A DNA stretch of 64,000 nucleotides from Rhizobium sp. SL86 (GCF_026672545.1 NZ_JAPPRJ010000001.1:1742001-1806000), one strand, 5' to 3'; positions 9,001-18,185 are shown, counted from the first letter of the stretch. The notes: generated from the letters alone by a model not told the origin. Program-made: numbers and translations.

Positions 9001-12000
9001 TGTCAGCCAGTCGGCCGAAACCGAAGACCGGCTATTCGTGCCGGAGGCGGTCTCCGTCGAGCTTCGCAAGATTTCGCGTCGCACCTGGCGCTATTACGAA
9101 GCCTTCGTGACCGAGGACCAGCACTTCCTGCCGCCGGACAATTTTCAGGAAAAGCCGGAGCCGATTGTCGCCAAGCGCACCTCGCCGACCAATATCGGCG
9201 TCTACATCCTGTCCACCGTCTCGGCGCGGCATTTCGGCTGGATCAGCTTCCAGGAAACGCTCGACCGGCTGGATCAGACGATCTCGACCGTCGAGAAGAT
9301 GGACAAATATCGCGGCCATCTGTTCAACTGGTACCATACGGATTCGCTGCTGACGCTCGGACCGCGTTATGTCTCGACCGTCGACAGTGGCAACCTGGCC
9401 GGCCATCTGATTGCAGTCTCGTCCGCCTGCCGCGAATGGGCGGAAGCGCCATCTGCGCATCTGCAGGCCAATCTTGATGGTATCGGCGATGTCGCCGGCA
9501 TCCTGTCCGAGGCACTCTCGGAACTGCCCGACGACCGCAAGACGGTGCGTCCGCTGCGCCGCCGCCTGGAAGAACGCATCATCGGTTTCGGTAATGCGCT
9601 CGCCGCCGTCAAGCGCGAGCACGAATTCGCCTCCATCCGCATCATCAACCTTGCGGTGCTGGCGCGCGACATCCAGAAGCTGGCCGCCAACCTCGACCAT
9701 GAGGTGAGCAGCCCCCAGAGCATGGAAGTGACACGCTGGTCGGAATCGCTGGTAGCCGCCTGCGAGGCGCATATCGCCGACAGCACCTTCGACATGACGA
9801 ATATCGAGCCGCTGCGCCAGCGCCTGATCCAGTTGCGCGACCGTGCCCGCAATCTCGCCTTCTCGATGGACTTCACCTTCCTTTACCGGAAGGACCGCCG
9901 ACTCCTCTCGATCGGCTACCGCGTCGAAAGCAACGATCTCGACGAGGCCTGCTACGACCTTCTGGCGTCGGAATGCCGCCTGACCAGCCTCTTTGCCATC
10001 GCCAAGGGCGATCTGCCGACTGAACACTGGTATCGCCTCGGCCGTCAGGTCGTGCCGATCGGTGCGCGGGGCGCGCTGATCTCCTGGTCGGGTTCGATGT
10101 TCGAATATCTGATGCCGCCGCTCGTCATGCAGGAGCGTCAGGGCGGCATTCTGAACCAGACAAACAACCTGATCGTCGAGGAGCAGATGAACCATGGCCG
10201 CCGTCTGAACATCCCCTGGGGGATTTCGGAAGCCGCCTTCAACGCCCGCGACCATAACCTGAACTACCAGTACACGAACTTCGGCGTGCCGACGCTGGGG
10301 CTGAAGCGTGGTCTTGGCCAGAACGCCGTCATCGCGCCCTATGCCTCGATCCTCGCCAGCCAGTACAAGCCGCTGGAAGCGCTCGAGAACCTGCAGAAGC
10401 TGCGCGCCGTGGGTGCGCTTGGCAAATACGGCTTCCATGATGCGGTCGACTTCACGCCGACCCGCGTTCCGGAAGGCAAGCGCTGTGCAGTGGTGTTCAA
10501 CTATTATGCTCACCACCATGGCATGTCGATTGCGGCGATCGCCAACGTCGTCAACAACGGCAAGCTGCGCGAACTCTTCCATTCCGATCCGGTGGTGGAA
10601 GCCGCTGAACTGCTGCTGCAGGAAAAGGCGCCGCGCGAAGTGCCGGTGATGGGCTCGAAATACGAGCCGGAAACGCCCGGCAAGGGCCAGGCCGACCTGC
10701 TGCGTCCGGAAATCCGCACGATCCAGGACCCGGCCGGTCGCGACCGCGAAATGGTGTTCCTGTCGAACGGTCATTATTCGACCATGATGACGGCAACCGG
10801 CACGGGTTATTCGCGGTGGAACGGTCTTTCCGTCACCCGCTGGAAACCCGATCCGGTCGAAGACCGCTGGGGCAATTTCATCTTCCTGCGCGATACGGCA
10901 AGCGGCGAATGGTGGTCGACCACCGCGGAACCGCGCCGCATCGAGGGCGAGAAGGTCAAGACCGTCTTCAGTGACGAAAAGGCCGAGTTCCACAAGACGG
11001 TTGGCACGCTGGTGTCGAGCGTCGAATGCATCGTCGCCACCGAACATGATGCCGAAGGCCGCCGCCTGACGCTGCTCAATACCGGAACGGAAGACCGCTT
11101 CATCGAAGTGACCTCCTATCTGGAGCCGGTGATCGCCAACGAGGATGACGACAATGCGCATCCGGTCTTCTCGCGCATGTTCGTGCGCACCGAGATCGGC
11201 CGCCGCGGCGACGTGATCCGCGCCTGGCGCAACAAGCGCAATCCGAACGAACCGGCGATGCAGATTGCGCATCTTGCCGCCGACAATGCCGGGTCCTCGC
11301 GCCCGACCGAGTTCGAGACCGACCGTCGCCGCTTCCTCGGCCGCGGCCGCACGCTGGCAGAAGCTGCCGCCTTCGATCCGGATGCGACGCTCTCCGGCAC
11401 CGACGGCTTCACGCTCGATCCGATCCTGTCTCTGCGCCGCGTCGTGCGCGTGCCGGCCGGCAAGAAGGTGAGCGTGATTTTCTGGACCATCGCGGCGCCG
11501 AGCCGCGAGGAACTGGACGTGGCGATCGAACGCTATCGCCACCCGGATTCCTTTGCGACGGAACTGACGCAAGCCTGGACGCGCGTCCAGGTGCAGATGC
11601 GCCATATCGGCATCAGCTCGCAGCAGGCCGCCGCCTTCCAGCATCTCGGCCGCTACCTGGTCTATCCGGACATGCATCTGCGGGCCGATGCGGCCACGGT
11701 CGAAGCCGGCCTTGCCTCGCAGCGCCAGCTCTGGGGCCTGTCGATCTCCGGCGACCTGCCGATCTTCACGCTGCGCATCAATGACGAAATGGACATGGAG
11801 GTCGTCAAGGAGGCCCTATCGGCGCAGGAATATCTGCGTTCGCGCGGCGTCATGGCCGATCTTGCCATCGTCAATGAAAAGCCTGCCTCCTATGCGCAGG
11901 ACATGCAGCATGCGATCGACCAGATCAGCGAAAGCATCCGCAGGCTCGGCCAGACCGAAGGCCGGCAGCAGGTCTTTGCGCTGCGCCGTGACCTGATGGA

Positions 12001-14548
12001 CGATGCCACCTGGGCGGCGCTTATCGCGGCCTCGCGTGTCGTCCTGCATGCCCGCAACGGCAAGATCGAAGACCAGGTGGCGCGTGCCGTTTCGCTCTTC
12101 TCCGCCCCGCGCGGCGTGGAAACCGAACTCGACCGTCGTGCGCTTCTCTCGGCCGCCGATTTCGGCCGTCCCGTCGAGACCGATGGTGGCGACCTGCAGT
12201 TCTGGAACGGTTATGGCGGCTTCTCCAAGGATGGCGACGAATATGTCGTGCGCCTGGCGGGTGGTGGCGCCACGCCGCATCCGTGGATCAACGTCATCTC
12301 GAACGAGATGTTCGGCTTCCATATTTCGGCGGAAGGCGCAGGTTTCACCTGGAGCCAGAACTCGCGCGATTATCAGCTGACGCCCTGGGCGAACGATCCG
12401 GTCGTCAACCGTCCGGGTGAGGCTTTCTACGTGACGGATCTGGAAACGGGGTCTGTTGCGACCCCGTTTGCGGCCCTGTCGCGCCGTCCCTCCGTCCAGT
12501 TCGAGACGCGTCATGGGCTCGGTTATTCCACCTTCACGGCGCAGGAGGACGGTCTTACCCTGACGCTGACTCAGACGGTGGATCGCACCCGACCGGTCAA
12601 GTTCTCCAAGCTGACGGTAAAGAACACCAGCGGCGAACCGCGTCGTTACCGTGTCTACGGCTATGCCGAATGGATTCTCGGCAACAACCCGCAACGCACG
12701 CAGGCCTTCATCCTCAGCAGCCGGGACGAGGCGACGGGCACGCTGTTTGCGGCGAACCCGTACAGCATCGATTACCATCGCACGGCCTTCTTCGGGCTCG
12801 ACGGCGATGCATCGGGCTTCACCACCAGCCGGCGCGACTTCCTCGGTCGTTTCGGCACGATTGCCGCACCGACGGCGGTGATGAACCGCTCTGCGCTCAA
12901 CGGCTCGCTGGAGCCGGATGGCGCGCCTTGTGCTGCCCTTGCCTATGACATCGAACTGTCGGCCGGCGAGGAGAAGGTCGTGACCTTCTTCATGGGTGAT
13001 TGCGCGACGCGCGACGAAGCTGTGGCCCTGGCCGCCGAGGTGAAGGTTTCTTCCTTCCACGGTGTCTTGAAGACGACGAACGATTTCTGGCAGGAGTTCA
13101 CCGGACGCCTGCAGATCTCGACGCCGGACAAGGCGATGGACCTGATGGTGAACCGCTGGCTGCCCTATCAGGCGCTCGGCTGCCGCATCATGTCGCGCAC
13201 TGCCTTCTACCAGTCGTCGGGTGCTTATGGCTTCCGCGACCAGTTGCAGGATACGCTCGCTTTCCTGATCCATCAGCCGGATCTCGCCCGCCGCCAGATC
13301 GTCAATGCCGCCAGCCGCCAGTTCAAGGAAGGCGACGTGCAGCATTGGTGGCTTCCGGGCACCGGCGCGGGTGTGCGCACTTCTATCTCGGACGACGTGG
13401 TGTGGCTCGCATATGCGACGCACCAGTACATTGAGGCGACCGGCGACAGCGCGATCCTGAATGAGACGACGCCCTTCCTGCAGGGACCGATGCTGACCGC
13501 GGGCCAGCACGATGCCTTCTACAAACCGGAGATTTCCGACGAGCAGGCGTCGCTTTACGAACATGCGGCCCGCGCGCTCGATCTTGCGATCAAGCGAACC
13601 GGCTCCAACGGCCTGCCGCTGATCCTCGGCGGCGACTGGAACGACGGCATGAACCGTGTCGGCATCGGCGGGCGCGGCACGAGCGTCTGGCTCGGCTGGT
13701 TTCTGGCGGCAGCGCTGCGTCGCTTCCTGCCTTACGCGGAAGAACGGGCTGACCAGGCCCGTGTCGAACGCTGGACTGCGCATCTGGACTCGCTCAAGCA
13801 TGCGCTGGAAACGGCGGGCTGGGACGGCACTTACTATCGTCGCGGCTACTTCGACGATGGCGGTCCGCTGGGTGCCAACGGCAACCTCGAATGCTCGATC
13901 GATTCGCTCGGCCAGTCTTGGAGCGTGCTCTCCGGCGAGGGTGATCCGGCCCGTCAGCAGCAGGCGATGAACGCCGTGATGGAGAAACTGGTGGACGAGA
14001 AGGATGGCCTCATCCGCCTCTTCACGCCGGCTTTTGCCACCACGCCGAAGGACCCGGGTTATATCAAGGCCTATCCGCCCGGCGTGCGCGAAAACGGCGG
14101 CCAGTATACCCATGCGGCGATCTGGGTGGTGCTGGCGCTTGCAGCGCTGAAGCGCGGCGACGATGCCTGGAAGGCCTTCAAGCTATTGAACCCGGTCAAC
14201 CACGCGCTCGACCAGGCCTCGGCTGATCTCTACCGTGTCGAGCCTTACGTTGTTGCTGCCGACGTCTATGGCGTCGGGGACCTGACCGGCCGCGGCGGTT
14301 GGACCTGGTACACGGGCTCGGCCGGCTGGCTCTATCGCGCCGCCGTCGAAGGCATTCTCGGCATCCGCCGCGAAGGCAACCGCCTCTTCGTGCGTCCGGT
14401 CCTGCCGGCGGAATGGGACGGTTTCTCTGCCGAACTGACGCTGGACGACAAGACCTACAAGATCGCCGTGGCGATGACCGATGGCGAAGCGACAGTGACG
14501 GTCAACGGTTCTGCCGTTGCCGCCGACGAAGGGTTTGTGCTGGGCTGA
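6074..14548 (+). CDS. ndvB: Cyclic beta-1,2-glucan synthase
   Basis: A 2824-residue inner-membrane enzyme (NdvB/ChvB; relatives are about 2800-2870 residues) that primes, elongates and cyclises beta-1,2-glucan from UDP-glucose. Layout: a soluble N-terminal region; membrane segments near residues 405-452; the GT84 glycosyltransferase region with LDADTRL near 622 and the QHRWARGDW motif near 771; more membrane segments near 808-852 and 937-978; and a C-terminal glycoside-phosphorylase (GH94-like) half with GGDWNDGMNRVG near 2519, which in the family controls ring size. Periplasmic cyclic glucan is needed for hypo-osmotic adaptation, motility and plant infection in this group. The frame is uninterrupted over 8.5 kb. 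The ATG at 6074 has only a weak ribosome binding site. A strong terminator follows at 14578. Confidence 0.97.
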   Translation: MSFHNTPAATSRETEGKQIDHNEAIRATYFNADDLRSCGEALARDGAQTLPGLMAFGFHDRHKENEKEILRVYRTTAKDVEAGQTITPAAEWLLDNHYIVEEAIQEVRRDFPKKFYRQLPTVTIGGQEMPRVLALAWLYVAHTHSTLNRDNLTAMTEGFQVHQSLEIGELWALPSFLRFVLIENLRRISIRVEKSRRMRQQANDAADEIIKLNDEAASAEILKRIEPLTDDNTFSTQFLYRLRNASQSPSFAIAWLEARLDAAGTDTEEVMMAEQNRLSSGNLTMGNIIKSLREIDDTEWSVWFEEVCLVDQVLREQSDYNELDFGSRNSYRNRIEKIARYCGKSEIDVARAAIALAQEAKSAPEPDPHKANVGAFLTGMYLTELEKRVGYTPNIAQRTIRTVQKMNWLAVAVPVLLLTFLALAIVGGFLANAGMSWPVILLFLLMFSLPASEGATGLFNTLVTYIVKPARLVGYEFKNGIPEDARTLVVVPCLITNRDTVDELVRNIEVHYLANPRGEIYFALLSDWKDSTLEQTDADLEVLEYARREVALLSARYAYDGKTRFYLLHRRRLFNPSEGVWMGWERKRGKLHELNLLLRGDKDTTYMPGANTVPENVQYVMTLDADTRLMRDAVTKLVGKLHHPINRPVHDVNSGRVINGYGLLQPRVTPSLTTGKDASVFQRVYSISRGIDPYVFTVSDVYQDLTGEGTFTGKGLYHVDAFETALRGRIEENSVLSHDLLEGSFARCALVTDVELVEDFPTRYEVEVSRQHRWARGDWQLLPYILDPMRGVTALGRWKMVDNLRRSLTPIAWFFSSVLGWYFMDPLGALVWQILLIFSLFVAPTLSLITGILPRSTDIVQRAHFYSLWSDVRSANAQVALRIVFIADSAFMMLDAIVRSIYRLFVSRKLLLEWRTAASIQSSAQGSPQDYYRSMWHAPVAAVLGLMLAALPDDNAFLVGLPFVLLWVFSPIVAWYVSQSAETEDRLFVPEAVSVELRKISRRTWRYYEAFVTEDQHFLPPDNFQEKPEPIVAKRTSPTNIGVYILSTVSARHFGWISFQETLDRLDQTISTVEKMDKYRGHLFNWYHTDSLLTLGPRYVSTVDSGNLAGHLIAVSSACREWAEAPSAHLQANLDGIGDVAGILSEALSELPDDRKTVRPLRRRLEERIIGFGNALAAVKREHEFASIRIINLAVLARDIQKLAANLDHEVSSPQSMEVTRWSESLVAACEAHIADSTFDMTNIEPLRQRLIQLRDRARNLAFSMDFTFLYRKDRRLLSIGYRVESNDLDEACYDLLASECRLTSLFAIAKGDLPTEHWYRLGRQVVPIGARGALISWSGSMFEYLMPPLVMQERQGGILNQTNNLIVEEQMNHGRRLNIPWGISEAAFNARDHNLNYQYTNFGVPTLGLKRGLGQNAVIAPYASILASQYKPLEALENLQKLRAVGALGKYGFHDAVDFTPTRVPEGKRCAVVFNYYAHHHGMSIAAIANVVNNGKLRELFHSDPVVEAAELLLQEKAPREVPVMGSKYEPETPGKGQADLLRPEIRTIQDPAGRDREMVFLSNGHYSTMMTATGTGYSRWNGLSVTRWKPDPVEDRWGNFIFLRDTASGEWWSTTAEPRRIEGEKVKTVFSDEKAEFHKTVGTLVSSVECIVATEHDAEGRRLTLLNTGTEDRFIEVTSYLEPVIANEDDDNAHPVFSRMFVRTEIGRRGDVIRAWRNKRNPNEPAMQIAHLAADNAGSSRPTEFETDRRRFLGRGRTLAEAAAFDPDATLSGTDGFTLDPILSLRRVVRVPAGKKVSVIFWTIAAPSREELDVAIERYRHPDSFATELTQAWTRVQVQMRHIGISSQQAAAFQHLGRYLVYPDMHLRADAATVEAGLASQRQLWGLSISGDLPIFTLRINDEMDMEVVKEALSAQEYLRSRGVMADLAIVNEKPASYAQDMQHAIDQISESIRRLGQTEGRQQVFALRRDLMDDATWAALIAASRVVLHARNGKIEDQVARAVSLFSAPRGVETELDRRALLSAADFGRPVETDGGDLQFWNGYGGFSKDGDEYVVRLAGGGATPHPWINVISNEMFGFHISAEGAGFTWSQNSRDYQLTPWANDPVVNRPGEAFYVTDLETGSVATPFAALSRRPSVQFETRHGLGYSTFTAQEDGLTLTLTQTVDRTRPVKFSKLTVKNTSGEPRRYRVYGYAEWILGNNPQRTQAFILSSRDEATGTLFAANPYSIDYHRTAFFGLDGDASGFTTSRRDFLGRFGTIAAPTAVMNRSALNGSLEPDGAPCAALAYDIELSAGEEKVVTFFMGDCATRDEAVALAAEVKVSSFHGVLKTTNDFWQEFTGRLQISTPDKAMDLMVNRWLPYQALGCRIMSRTAFYQSSGAYGFRDQLQDTLAFLIHQPDLARRQIVNAASRQFKEGDVQHWWLPGTGAGVRTSISDDVVWLAYATHQYIEATGDSAILNETTPFLQGPMLTAGQHDAFYKPEISDEQASLYEHAARALDLAIKRTGSNGLPLILGGDWNDGMNRVGIGGRGTSVWLGWFLAAALRRFLPYAEERADQARVERWTAHLDSLKHALETAGWDGTYYRRGYFDDGGPLGANGNLECSIDSLGQSWSVLSGEGDPARQQQAMNAVMEKLVDEKDGLIRLFTPAFATTPKDPGYIKAYPPGVRENGGQYTHAAIWVVLALAALKRGDDAWKAFKLLNPVNHALDQASADLYRVEPYVVAADVYGVGDLTGRGGWTWYTGSAGWLYRAAVEGILGIRREGNRLFVRPVLPAEWDGFSAELTLDDKTYKIAVAMTDGEATVTVNGSAVAADEGFVLG

Positions 14549-14577
14549 CGGTTCCGTAGCTCGATCTGAACGAAAAT

Positions 14578-14614
14578 GGCCCGGCTGCAGGTGTGCAGCC
14601 GGGCCGTTCTGTTT
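14578..14614 (+). terminator. Intrinsic terminator after ndvB
   Basis: Perfect 12-base-pair stem (GGCCCGGCTGCA at 14578-14589 with its complement at 14594-14605), GGTG loop, then GTTCTGTTT. It lies 30 bases after the ndvB stop and also faces the 3' end of the convergent acetyltransferase gene. Confidence 0.85.
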
Positions 14615-14628
14615 GGATCGTTACCCGT

Positions 14629-15165
14629 TCAGGCCGGTTGAAACTCCAGTTGCATCGCGACACGGCGACCGGGGTCCAGCCCCTTCGCCGCTTCGGCCTT
14701 TAACAGCGCATCGAGCCTTTGCGAGCGGTCTGCCGCCCCCAGGATGGAAAAGCCGAGTGATGCGTAAAAGGCCGCATTAAAGGGCGCCAGGCGATCCGTC
14801 GTCAGCGTTGCGCCAAGCAGGCGGTGCTTTCGCGCCTCATCGAGGATCGCCAGCATCAGCCGGCGGCCGACGCCCTGTCTCTGCCATTGCGGATGAACGT
14901 CCATCTCGCCGATGTGCAGCCACCGCCCGGCATCATATCCGCCGACATAACCGACGGGCTCTCCATCGGAAGTGATGGCAGCAAGAAGAAAACCTGCGTC
15001 ATGATAGGTTTGAAGCTCCTCGTCGCTGCTGGTCTGCAGCGGGCCATGCGCGGCGCCGGCCATTCTCAGCGTCTCGAAGGCGAAAAACTCGATCTGTTGA
15101 AGGGCGGGAGAATCCGCAGGCAATGCCGGCCGAATGTGGACGTGAAGCAGGTCTTTCGAGGGCAT
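14629..15165 (-). CDS. GNAT family N-acetyltransferase
   Basis: A 178-residue single-domain acetyltransferase. The acetyl-CoA binding motif A is clear: the beta4 strand MDVHPQWQRQGVGRRLM around residues 92-108 contains the Q/RxxGxG/A pyrophosphate loop, and the C-terminal NAAFYASLGF is the usual motif B. Substrate unknown. It sits between ndvB and ndvA, reading the same way as ndvA and against ndvB; an ndvA terminator at 15214-15250 separates it from ndvA, so it is probably transcribed on its own. Nothing ties it to glucan synthesis other than position. Confidence 0.8.
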   Translation of the reverse strand: MPSKDLLHVHIRPALPADSPALQQIEFFAFETLRMAGAAHGPLQTSSDEELQTYHDAGFLLAAITSDGEPVGYVGGYDAGRWLHIGEMDVHPQWQRQGVGRRLMLAILDEARKHRLLGATLTTDRLAPFNAAFYASLGFSILGAADRSQRLDALLKAEAAKGLDPGRRVAMQLEFQPA

Positions 15166-15213
15166 CGGTGAGGCTCGTGGTCAAGCTCGCAGGAGGGCGC
15201 AGGATGCACGACA

Positions 15214-15250
15214 TAAAAAAGATGCGCAAATTCTGCATTTGCGCATCCTT
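15214..15250 (-). terminator. Intrinsic terminator after ndvA
   Basis: Perfect 11-base-pair inverted repeat GATGCGCAAAT / ATTTGCGCATC (15221-15231 and 15237-15247, 5-base loop). On the minus strand the stem is followed by six T (15215-15220), so it ends transcription coming from ndvA at 15291. Confidence 0.9.
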
Positions 15251-15290
15251 CGTCTCTTGTCGATGATGATGACCGGTGAGTACGCCCGCC

Positions 15291-17057
15291 TCAGGCCGGC
15301 TGCGGCAGGGCCGCTGGCGCAGCCTTCGCGTCATCCGCCAGAATACCGCTCGTCTTCAGCAGCGAGGCAAAACGGCCGCCGAGTGCGCTCAGTTCGTCAT
15401 AGGTGCCCTTTTCGATGATCCGGCCATGGTCGAGGAAGAGCACCACATCCGCGTCGCGGATGGTCGAGAGCCGGTGGGCGATGATGAAGGTGGTGCGGTC
15501 CTTGCGCAACCGGTCGATGGCTTCCTTCACCCGCTGTTCCGTTTCCACGTCGAGCGCGCTCGTCGCCTCGTCCAGCACCAGGATCGGCGCGTTTTTCAGG
15601 ATGGCGCGAGCGATCGCGATGCGCTGGCGTTCGCCGCCCGACAGGCGGTTGCCGCGCTCGCCGACATGGGTGTCGAAACCGGCAAGACGGCTTTCGATGA
15701 ACTCTGTCGCGGCAGCGGCTTCGGCAGCGGCAAGCACGTCCGCGTCCGTCGCATCCTCGCGACCGAGGCGAATATTGTCGGTAATCGAGCGGTTGAGGAG
15801 GCCGGCATCCTGGAAAACGGTCGCAATCGAGTGGCGCAGCGACTTGCGTGTCACACCGGCAATATCGGTGCCGTCGATCAGGATCTTTCCCTGCTGCGGA
15901 TCGTAGACGCGCTGTAGGAGGTTGATGAGCGTTGTCTTGCCGGCGCCTGTCGGGCCGACGATCGCGACCGTCTGCCCGGCCTTGGCGGTGAACGACACGT
16001 CGCGCACGCCCTGTGTCGTATTCGCAAAATCGAAGGAGACATCGCGAAATTCCACCTCGCCGCGGACATTGGCCAGTTCACCGGTGCCGACCGGTTCCTC
16101 GCGGTCCTTGACCGAATCCTCGAGGCGGAAGAAGTCCTCAAGTTTGGAGCGAGCCTCGAAGATTTGCGTGGCGAACTGGCGCAACAGGTCGAGGCGACCG
16201 ATCAACAGGTTGGCGAAACCGATAAAGGCGATGACATCGCCGACCTTGATCTCGCCGTTGCGCACCAGCACAACGCCGATGACGAGGATGATCAGCATCG
16301 AGATGGTCGAGGCCATGCGGTTGAGCGCGCTGGCGAGCGCCCACCAGTCGAGCACCGGAAACTGTGCGGCGATCAGGCGCTCGGTAAAACCCTTCAGCGC
16401 CCGCGTTTCGGCTTCGATGCGGTTGTAGCTGTGCAGCACCGTGACGTTGCTGATCGAGTCGCTGACATGCGAAAAGACCGTATGATAATGCCCTTCGACC
16501 GAGGCTTGGCCTTCCTTCGTCCGATTCATCACCGTGCGGCCGATGATCCAGTAGATCACGCCGAGCACGATCAGCACCGAACTCAGGCGCCAGTCCATGG
16601 ACAGCGCCGTCGGCAGCAGCATCGAGAGCGCCACGATGGTAGCGAGGTGCGTGCGCATGAATTCCAGCCACAGGCCGAACAGCGTTTCACTGGCGCGCAA
16701 CAGCGTGTGCAGAGCGTTCGAAGTACCACGCTGGTGATGCCAGGCGAGTGGCATGGAGATGATCCGGCCAAAGGCTTCCGTGAGCAGTGTTGCGCGGCGG
16801 CCATGTGCCAGGCGGTCCGCCTCGCGGGCCACCAGCACATAGGCAATCGTGTTGAAAACGCCGAAACCGCCCCAGAGAATGAGGATGGGGGTCACGTCGC
16901 CGCCCTCCGACAGGGCATCGATGATGCGGCCGAACAGAATGGGCTCCGCGATGGTTATGACCGCCAGAACGATGTTGGCGATCACCACCATGGTGACGCG
17001 AATGGGGCTGGAGCTCAGATATTTCAGCGCTCGCGCATAGACCTGAAACAGACTCAA
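15291..17057 (-). CDS. ndvA: Beta-1,2-glucan ABC exporter, fused permease-ATPase
   Basis: A 588-residue half-transporter (NdvA/ChvA) that works as a homodimer to move cyclic beta-1,2-glucan from cytoplasm to periplasm. Residues 1-310 are the six-helix membrane domain; residues 335-575 are the ATPase with Walker A GPTGAGKTT at 368-376, the LSGGERQR signature and Walker B ILVLDEATSALD, then the H-loop IIAHRLST. Start is TTG (complement of 17055-17057), supported by GAGGTAA eight bases upstream and by the MSLFQVYARAL N-terminus known for NdvA. It is about 750 bases from ndvB and convergent with it, as chvA and chvB are near neighbours in Agrobacterium. A divergent LuxR gene shares its promoter region. 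Confidence 0.96.
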   Translation of the reverse strand: MSLFQVYARALKYLSSSPIRVTMVVIANIVLAVITIAEPILFGRIIDALSEGGDVTPILILWGGFGVFNTIAYVLVAREADRLAHGRRATLLTEAFGRIISMPLAWHHQRGTSNALHTLLRASETLFGLWLEFMRTHLATIVALSMLLPTALSMDWRLSSVLIVLGVIYWIIGRTVMNRTKEGQASVEGHYHTVFSHVSDSISNVTVLHSYNRIEAETRALKGFTERLIAAQFPVLDWWALASALNRMASTISMLIILVIGVVLVRNGEIKVGDVIAFIGFANLLIGRLDLLRQFATQIFEARSKLEDFFRLEDSVKDREEPVGTGELANVRGEVEFRDVSFDFANTTQGVRDVSFTAKAGQTVAIVGPTGAGKTTLINLLQRVYDPQQGKILIDGTDIAGVTRKSLRHSIATVFQDAGLLNRSITDNIRLGREDATDADVLAAAEAAAATEFIESRLAGFDTHVGERGNRLSGGERQRIAIARAILKNAPILVLDEATSALDVETEQRVKEAIDRLRKDRTTFIIAHRLSTIRDADVVLFLDHGRIIEKGTYDELSALGGRFASLLKTSGILADDAKAAPAALPQPA

Positions 17058-17223
17058 AAGACGTTACCTCGTTATTCCGGACACGGACGTTTAGCAGGTG
17101 AGACCTGTATGCAGCGTGAACACCAGCAGCCCGGCTGTCGTCCGTCCTGTTATATCTTGGGGTGAGTAAGACCCCTCTTGCAATCCATGGGAGAATATTG
17201 CCCTGTGTTATAAATCGCATTGC

Positions 17224-17240
17224 AGCATTCAGAAAATGCT
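17224..17240. promoter_or_regulatory. Palindrome in the ndvA-luxR divergent region
   Basis: Perfect inverted repeat AGCATT-CAGAA-AATGCT. It lies roughly midway in the 269-base spacer between ndvA and the LuxR gene and is the right size for a dimeric regulator site. No T-run follows on either strand, so it is not an obvious terminator. Regulator unknown. Confidence 0.4.
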
Positions 17241-17297
17241 AACCGCACCTCAGCAGGTTGGCATTGGCATTTTATCGTTTGGTTCAACTATTTGGTA

Positions 17298-17315
17298 GCT
17301 GTGACGATTCACAGC
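17298..17315. promoter_or_regulatory. 18-base palindrome directly upstream of the luxR ribosome binding site
   Basis: GCTGTGA-CGAT-TCACAGC, a perfect 7-4-7 dyad of 18 bases, the length of the boxes bound by many TraR-type LuxR proteins, although the sequence is not a classic lux box. It ends one base before the purine-rich ribosome binding site at 17316-17321. It could be an autoregulatory operator or, in RNA, a hairpin beside the ribosome binding site. Confidence 0.5.
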
Positions 17316-17326
17316 AGGGGGGATGA

Positions 17327-18067
17327 GTGAACATTCACTCGATTCTGCAGCTTCTCGTCTTGGTCAATGAAGCAAAAACACAAGCGGAAGTGGCTGCAGA
17401 GCTCGACAAGCTTTTGCGCGCGTATGGTTTTGTCGGTTACGATATCTGGCTGTTTCACCGGGCGGACTCCACTCGCTCCGAGATGCTCCTGATGGACAAC
17501 TGGCCGGAGAGCTGGAGGACGCTTTATGCGACGCGCAAATACAGCCTGGTCGATCCCGCCCGCCGCATGCTGTCCTCCGCCCAGCGTCCCTTTCGTTGGC
17601 GCGACGCAATCCATGCCTTTCGCGACGATCCTTATCGCAAACGTGTCCTCAAACTTCTGCAGGACGCGTCGAGGTTCAACATGGTGGATGGTTATGTCTT
17701 TCCGATCTTTGGCAAAACGGGTCTGATCGGACAGCTCAACATCAGCGGTCCCTCAATCGAGCTTTCGCCGGTGGAGATCTCCCTGTTCGAGACCGCAGGG
17801 CGGCGGATCTTCTGGCGCCTCCTCGAGTTGCAGGGCCTGGCCCCGGAACTCGAACTGTGCGATTCACTCGACACGGACCTGACGAAGCGGCAGATGGAAG
17901 TGCTGATTCTTTTGGCCGATGGCATGACGTCCAACGAGATCGCCAAGGAACTCAGCATCTCGAACCATACCGTCGACTGGTACATCAACGTCATCCAGGA
18001 AAAGTTCAACGCCAAGAACCGGCAGCACGTCATTGCCATCGCGTTCCGTCTCGGCCTGATCACCTGA
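17327..18067 (+). CDS. LuxR-family regulator with acyl-homoserine-lactone-binding domain (LuxR solo)
   Basis: A 246-residue protein with an N-terminal autoinducer-binding domain and a C-terminal LuxR/FixJ helix-turn-helix (LTKRQMEVLILLADGMTSNEIA from about 185, then SISNHTVDWYINVIQEKF). W63, Y67, D76, P77 and W91 have exactly the spacing of TraR W57, Y61, D70, P71 and W85, so the ligand pocket appears intact. No luxI-type synthase occurs in the window, making it a solo that may sense its own or foreign signals. Start is GTG at 17327 with GGGGGGA just upstream; an ATG at 17323 gives only a short frame. It lies between ndvA and pyc; its targets are unknown, and control of either neighbour is only a possibility. 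Confidence 0.85.
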   Translation: MNIHSILQLLVLVNEAKTQAEVAAELDKLLRAYGFVGYDIWLFHRADSTRSEMLLMDNWPESWRTLYATRKYSLVDPARRMLSSAQRPFRWRDAIHAFRDDPYRKRVLKLLQDASRFNMVDGYVFPIFGKTGLIGQLNISGPSIELSPVEISLFETAGRRIFWRLLELQGLAPELELCDSLDTDLTKRQMEVLILLADGMTSNEIAKELSISNHTVDWYINVIQEKFNAKNRQHVIAIAFRLGLIT

Positions 18068-18185
18068 CACCAAGCTGACATAAATTCGATTGGAAGTGCC
18101 GGCGGGAAATTGCACTTCGCTAAAAAGCCGTTAATGATCTTCTTCGCGGGTGCAGCATGCCTCGCTCAGCGAGTGGGAGATCGTC

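Noticed and set aside
6053..14113. Very long open frames antisense to ndvB (6053-8884, 9032-11677 and 11816-14113, minus)
   Set aside because: They mirror the codon pattern of a high-GC gene, lack ribosome binding sites and recognisable domains, and their products are His/Arg/Asp-rich artefacts. ndvB is intact on the other strand.
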